From the NCBI RefSeq assembly GCF_000949295.1, contig NZ_JXYS01000018.1:62001-126000 (forward strand): a stretch of 64,000 bases of DNA, given 5' to 3'. The notes under the pieces were generated by a model that made no database searches, was not told the origin of the DNA, and saw nothing but the letters and a program-made list of their open reading frames with translations. This document shows, one piece after another, positions 61,542 to 64,000 of this stretch (position 1 is the stretch's first letter; each line of letters opens with the position of its first letter). The translations under genes were made by a program, and so were the position numbers. The DNA is from Acidithrix ferrooxidans. Lineage in GTDB: Bacteria; Actinomycetota; Acidimicrobiia; Acidimicrobiales; Acidimicrobiaceae.

Positions 61542-62375
61542 ATGAGCCACACGTACATCAACGGTCGACTTTTTGAAACGAATGATGCTGCAGTTTCAGC
61601 TCATGACCATGGACTGGTAACCGGCGATGGAGTCTTTGAGACGCTAGCGGTCTACGATGGAACCCCCTTTGCCGTACGACGCCACCTGCAGCGGCTAGCT
61701 CGGTCAGTCGCGGGAATACGACTCGCACCTCCAGATTTAGACGAAATTGAAAGAGCTATCTTTGAGGTAGTGGCCAAGGATGAGATCTCATTTGGAAAGG
61801 TAAGAGTGACCTACACCGCTGGAAATGGGCCACTTGGTTCCGACCGAGATAAAGACGCATCCCCGCTCTTGGTAGTGGCGGCAAGTCCACTCGCTCCACT
61901 ATCACGGACTGCCAGGGTATCGATAGCTCCATGGCCCAGAAACGAACGAGGCGTTCTTTCGGGGCTAAAGACAACATCCTATGCAGAAAATGTAGTAGCG
62001 CTCGATTGGGCGCTTTCACAGGGATCGAACGAAGTCATCTTTGCAAACACAAAGGGCGACCTATGCGAAGGATCAGGTTCTAATATCTTTCTCGTGGTTG
62101 ATGGGCAGTTGATTACCCCTACCCTTGAATCGGGATGCTTGGCTGGCGTTACAAGAGATCTTATAATTGAATATCTTGGCGCAAAAGAGATGGACGTCCC
62201 TATCTCAACCTTGGTCTCAAGTCGCACCTCCGAAGCCTTCCTTGCCTCAACCCTAAGAGATGCTCAATCCATCACCCACGTCGATGAAACACCTCTACAC
62301 AACGCCATTGGGCCAGTATCACTTCGCATCGCAAAAGAGCTCAAAGAGCTGATCATGGATAACCTAAACCCCTAA
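61542..62375 (+). CDS. PLP-dependent class IV aminotransferase / aminodeoxychorismate lyase type
   Basis: A 277-residue fold-type IV PLP enzyme. HDHGLVTGDGVFETLAVYDG near the N-terminus, the Schiff-base lysine in GLKTTSYAENVVALDWA, and GSGSNIFLVVDGQLITPTLESGCLAGVTRD are the family's signature. The lack of a large N-terminal extension fits PabC-type 4-amino-4-deoxychorismate lyase (folate synthesis) or a D-amino acid/branched-chain aminotransferase. Context does not decide. It precedes the XdhC-like gene by 52 bases. Confidence 0.85.
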   Translation: MSHTYINGRLFETNDAAVSAHDHGLVTGDGVFETLAVYDGTPFAVRRHLQRLARSVAGIRLAPPDLDEIERAIFEVVAKDEISFGKVRVTYTAGNGPLGSDRDKDASPLLVVAASPLAPLSRTARVSIAPWPRNERGVLSGLKTTSYAENVVALDWALSQGSNEVIFANTKGDLCEGSGSNIFLVVDGQLITPTLESGCLAGVTRDLIIEYLGAKEMDVPISTLVSSRTSEAFLASTLRDAQSITHVDETPLHNAIGPVSLRIAKELKELIMDNLNP

Positions 62376-62427
62376 AACTTCAAGGCGTATATGCTCATGA
62401 CCGACCCAGCAATTCAGGAGTAAACCA

Positions 62428-63444
62428 TTGGAACAGCATCTAATCGCCCGATCTATTATTGACGAGAATGCCAAGAGCCCGGTTGCTCTGGCGCGAATTA
62501 TATCTATGAGTGGTTTCGGAGGACGGACATCCGGAGAGTTTCTTGCCCTTGGCTCGCGTTTGAAGCTGGGATCTCTAATGTTTGGATCGATGGATCGCGA
62601 AATCGAAGAGGCTGCACGGCACCTCGTTGCGACTTCATCCAAGGGAATTCTCAAGAATATCGATCTCGGTGATCGCGATGCAGTCGCAGCGGGTCTCGCA
62701 TGTGGAGGTAGCGCAAGAGTCGCTCTTCAGCCTATCAATGGGATTTTGCTGGAGTCAATCCTTGCCATATCCAAACGAGATGTCGTTGGCGTGGTTTCAC
62801 AAATCGCAGATGACTCGGTAGTTACCTTGGGAATGGCGCAACTCAATGAAAAGGCTCGATTCGACGACGACTTTCAAAAAACTCCTGCCCATGCTAAGAC
62901 ATCTGAGCGCCTTGTAGAATTAGTTACACACCGTAGGTCTGTCTCTACCACCGAGACTATCGAGGGGTTAGAGCTTCACTTTGAAGTCTTTTCTCCACCC
63001 TCTACCGCTGCCATCATCGGTGACTCTGAGCTAGCCAGGGCCATTGCTGCGCAGCTTTCTCTTTTGAATATCACCTCCCGTATAACGGATACGGTCGAGA
63101 CCGCAATGGATATAATTTCGGGTTTCGGAGCCAACGATGCGCTAATTGTCTTGAGTCATGACCACGCCATTGGAGTTCCCTTGTGTGCAAAGCTGTTGGA
63201 GATCAACGGGGCTTACGTCGGCGCACTTGGGTCTAGGCATACCCAATCGATTCGAAACGAAGCACTCATACAATTAGGTGTTGCTCCCAGCAAAGTGTCG
63301 ATGATCTATGGACCTATCGGACTTGACATTGGCGCTAAGACACCCGCAGAAACTGCAGTTGCCATTGCTAGTGAATTTCTAGCCCATCGAAGTGGCCGTG
63401 CTCCTTCGAGCCTAGTTAACGGAGATGGACCGATAAACGGCTAA
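62428..63444 (+). CDS. XdhC/CoxI-family molybdenum enzyme maturation factor
   Basis: A 338-residue protein. The C-terminal Rossmann-type domain with GAYVGALGSRHTQSIRNEALIQLG and MIYGPIGLDIGAKTPAETAVAIASEFLA is the XdhC signature; the N-terminal part (ISMSGFGGRTSGEFLAL, about residue 30) is the typical XdhC N-domain. XdhC proteins bind and sulfurate the molybdenum cofactor for xanthine-dehydrogenase-like enzymes. The start TTG at 62428 has CAGGAG seven bases upstream. The only such enzyme in the window is the CoxL-like protein 4 kb away. Confidence 0.85.
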   Translation: MEQHLIARSIIDENAKSPVALARIISMSGFGGRTSGEFLALGSRLKLGSLMFGSMDREIEEAARHLVATSSKGILKNIDLGDRDAVAAGLACGGSARVALQPINGILLESILAISKRDVVGVVSQIADDSVVTLGMAQLNEKARFDDDFQKTPAHAKTSERLVELVTHRRSVSTTETIEGLELHFEVFSPPSTAAIIGDSELARAIAAQLSLLNITSRITDTVETAMDIISGFGANDALIVLSHDHAIGVPLCAKLLEINGAYVGALGSRHTQSIRNEALIQLGVAPSKVSMIYGPIGLDIGAKTPAETAVAIASEFLAHRSGRAPSSLVNGDGPING

Positions 63445-63482
63445 GTCAGACCTAGGAACTCTCCTTAAAAATTAGATGAACC

Positions 63483-63521
63483 AACCAAGATGGGCTAATA
63501 ATACCGTCGTCCATCTTGGTT
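63483..63521 (+). terminator. terminator after the XdhC-like gene
   Basis: AACCAAGATGG (63483-63493) pairs with CCATCTTGGTT (63511-63521) across a 17-base loop, followed by a T. It lies 39 bases after the stop. Confidence 0.6.
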
Positions 63522-63772
63522 TCCGACTCCCTTAGACGCCTCTTTAATCCTCCATAATAGGGCCAGACCTTAGGTAACTGCCTTGGGGAGTAAATTCTAA
63601 TTAAAGACAATTTTTGAAATCCCTTTTGTATTTAATTCCAATATCGTAGGCGACCAGCCGCGCCTATCTTCATAATTCTGAAACATCACTTGGTGTAGCC
63701 TTGATTAAGTTGAGACGTAAAGCGTTGCGCATCAGCGCGCACCCTCTTCGTCGACACTAATAACAGGTACAT

Positions 63773-63806
63773 AATCGTCAGAACCTTCCATGGTGACGAT
63801 TCGTCA
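63773..63806 (+). promoter_or_regulatory. mutually exclusive hairpins before the alanine dehydrogenase-type gene
   Basis: TGACG (63794-63798) can pair either upstream, as part of an 8-bp stem AATCGTCA/TGACGATT (63773-63780 and 63794-63801), or downstream with CGTCA (63802-63806) around a three-base loop. The second form touches the AAGGGG ribosome binding site. This is the arrangement of an attenuation switch, but no ligand-binding motif is recognised. Confidence 0.3.
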
Positions 63807-63817
63807 AGGGGATGAAT

Positions 63818-64000
63818 ATGATTCGCACAATCGGAATTCCAGCCGAAACAAAAGACGGCGAACGAAGGATTGCGCTTGAGCCATCTGCGGTCAAGATGGC
63901 AATATCGGCTGGCTTCGAAGTCCGTATCCAGCAAGATGGGGGAGTTGGCGCTGGCTTCACCAATGAAGACTACCAAGCAGTCGGAGCAAAAATTGTTCCT
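63818..64000 (+). CDS. alanine dehydrogenase / NAD(P) transhydrogenase alpha-type protein, 5' end (cut by window)
   Basis: Sixty-one codons are visible. MIRTIGIPAETKDGERRIALEPSAV and the following helix with GGVGAGFTNEDYQAVGAKI match the N-terminal AlaDh_PNT domain shared by alanine dehydrogenase and transhydrogenase alpha subunits. The start at 63818 has AAGGGG six bases upstream; ATG at 63812 is also in frame. The visible part cannot tell the two enzymes apart. Confidence 0.75.
   Translation, partial: MIRTIGIPAETKDGERRIALEPSAVKMAISAGFEVRIQQDGGVGAGFTNEDYQAVGAKIVP

Overview
The window reads as chromosome of a free-living actinobacterium, and most of it is ordinary housekeeping and metabolic DNA. 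Clues are a fused PafB-PafC regulator, a CofC-type F420 biosynthesis enzyme, CsoR copper control, an Ad_Cy_reg-type adenylate cyclase, a CtaG-like oxidase assembly protein, frequent GTG/TTG starts and a moderate GC content. Red-type form I RuBisCO with CbbX, in a genome of this GC, fits the iron-oxidising acidophiles of the Acidimicrobiaceae (Acidithrix, Ferrimicrobium, Acidimicrobium). That placement is inference from gene content, not a database match.

Layout. 0-9 kb: the start of an NRAMP-family metal transporter (cut by the window edge) behind a long leader; a TSUP exporter / DUF1634 / GntR operon with an 18-bp palindromic operator at its start codon; a rhodanese-ThiF/MoeB sulfur-transfer fusion; a nitroreductase; leucyl aminopeptidase; cobalamin adenosyltransferase. 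9-14 kb: metH and a small methyltransferase, then a gene-poor stretch with a possible decayed gene. 14-26 kb: a Calvin-Benson locus on the minus strand (cbbL, cbbS, cbbX, rpe, a transketolase fused to a class II fructose/sedoheptulose bisphosphatase, prk), with a NarL-type two-component pair inserted on the plus strand and a divergent cbbR. 26-31 kb: M24 peptidase and the copper set copA-copZ / csoR around a shared operator. 31-36 kb: lipoate and 2-oxoacid dehydrogenase genes: a LipB-LipA fusion, an E2 acyltransferase broken by a one-base slip in its Ala-Pro linker, and E3. 36-46 kb: rnhB, adenylate cyclase, cofC, PIG-L deacetylase, acyl-CoA ligase, a MobF-type relaxase homologue whose helicase half has lost its ATPase motifs, and a dienelactone hydrolase/DUF6295 pair. 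46-64 kb: pafBC, ctaG-like, typA, two acyl-CoA dehydrogenases and a hydroxyacyl-CoA dehydrogenase, an orphan CoxL-like molybdenum hydroxylase, gltX, YdcF-like protein, tRNA-Gln and tRNA-Glu separated by tandem repeats, a PabC-like class IV aminotransferase, an XdhC-like protein and the 5' end of an alanine dehydrogenase-type gene.

How it fits together. The cbb genes supply CO2 fixation: PRK and RuBisCO at the entry, and epimerase plus the transketolase-bisphosphatase fusion for regeneration of ribulose bisphosphate. CbbX repairs RuBisCO and CbbR probably controls transcription. E3, E2 and LipB-LipA form a lipoylated dehydrogenase module without its E1. The MoeB-like protein, XdhC-like protein and CoxL-like protein are all molybdenum-cofactor related but unlinked.

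The most unusual points are the transketolase-bisphosphatase fusion, the LipB-LipA fusion, the relaxase with a dead helicase domain, the broken E2 linker, and many short perfect tandem duplications between genes. No insertion sequence, CRISPR array, rRNA or prophage was seen.
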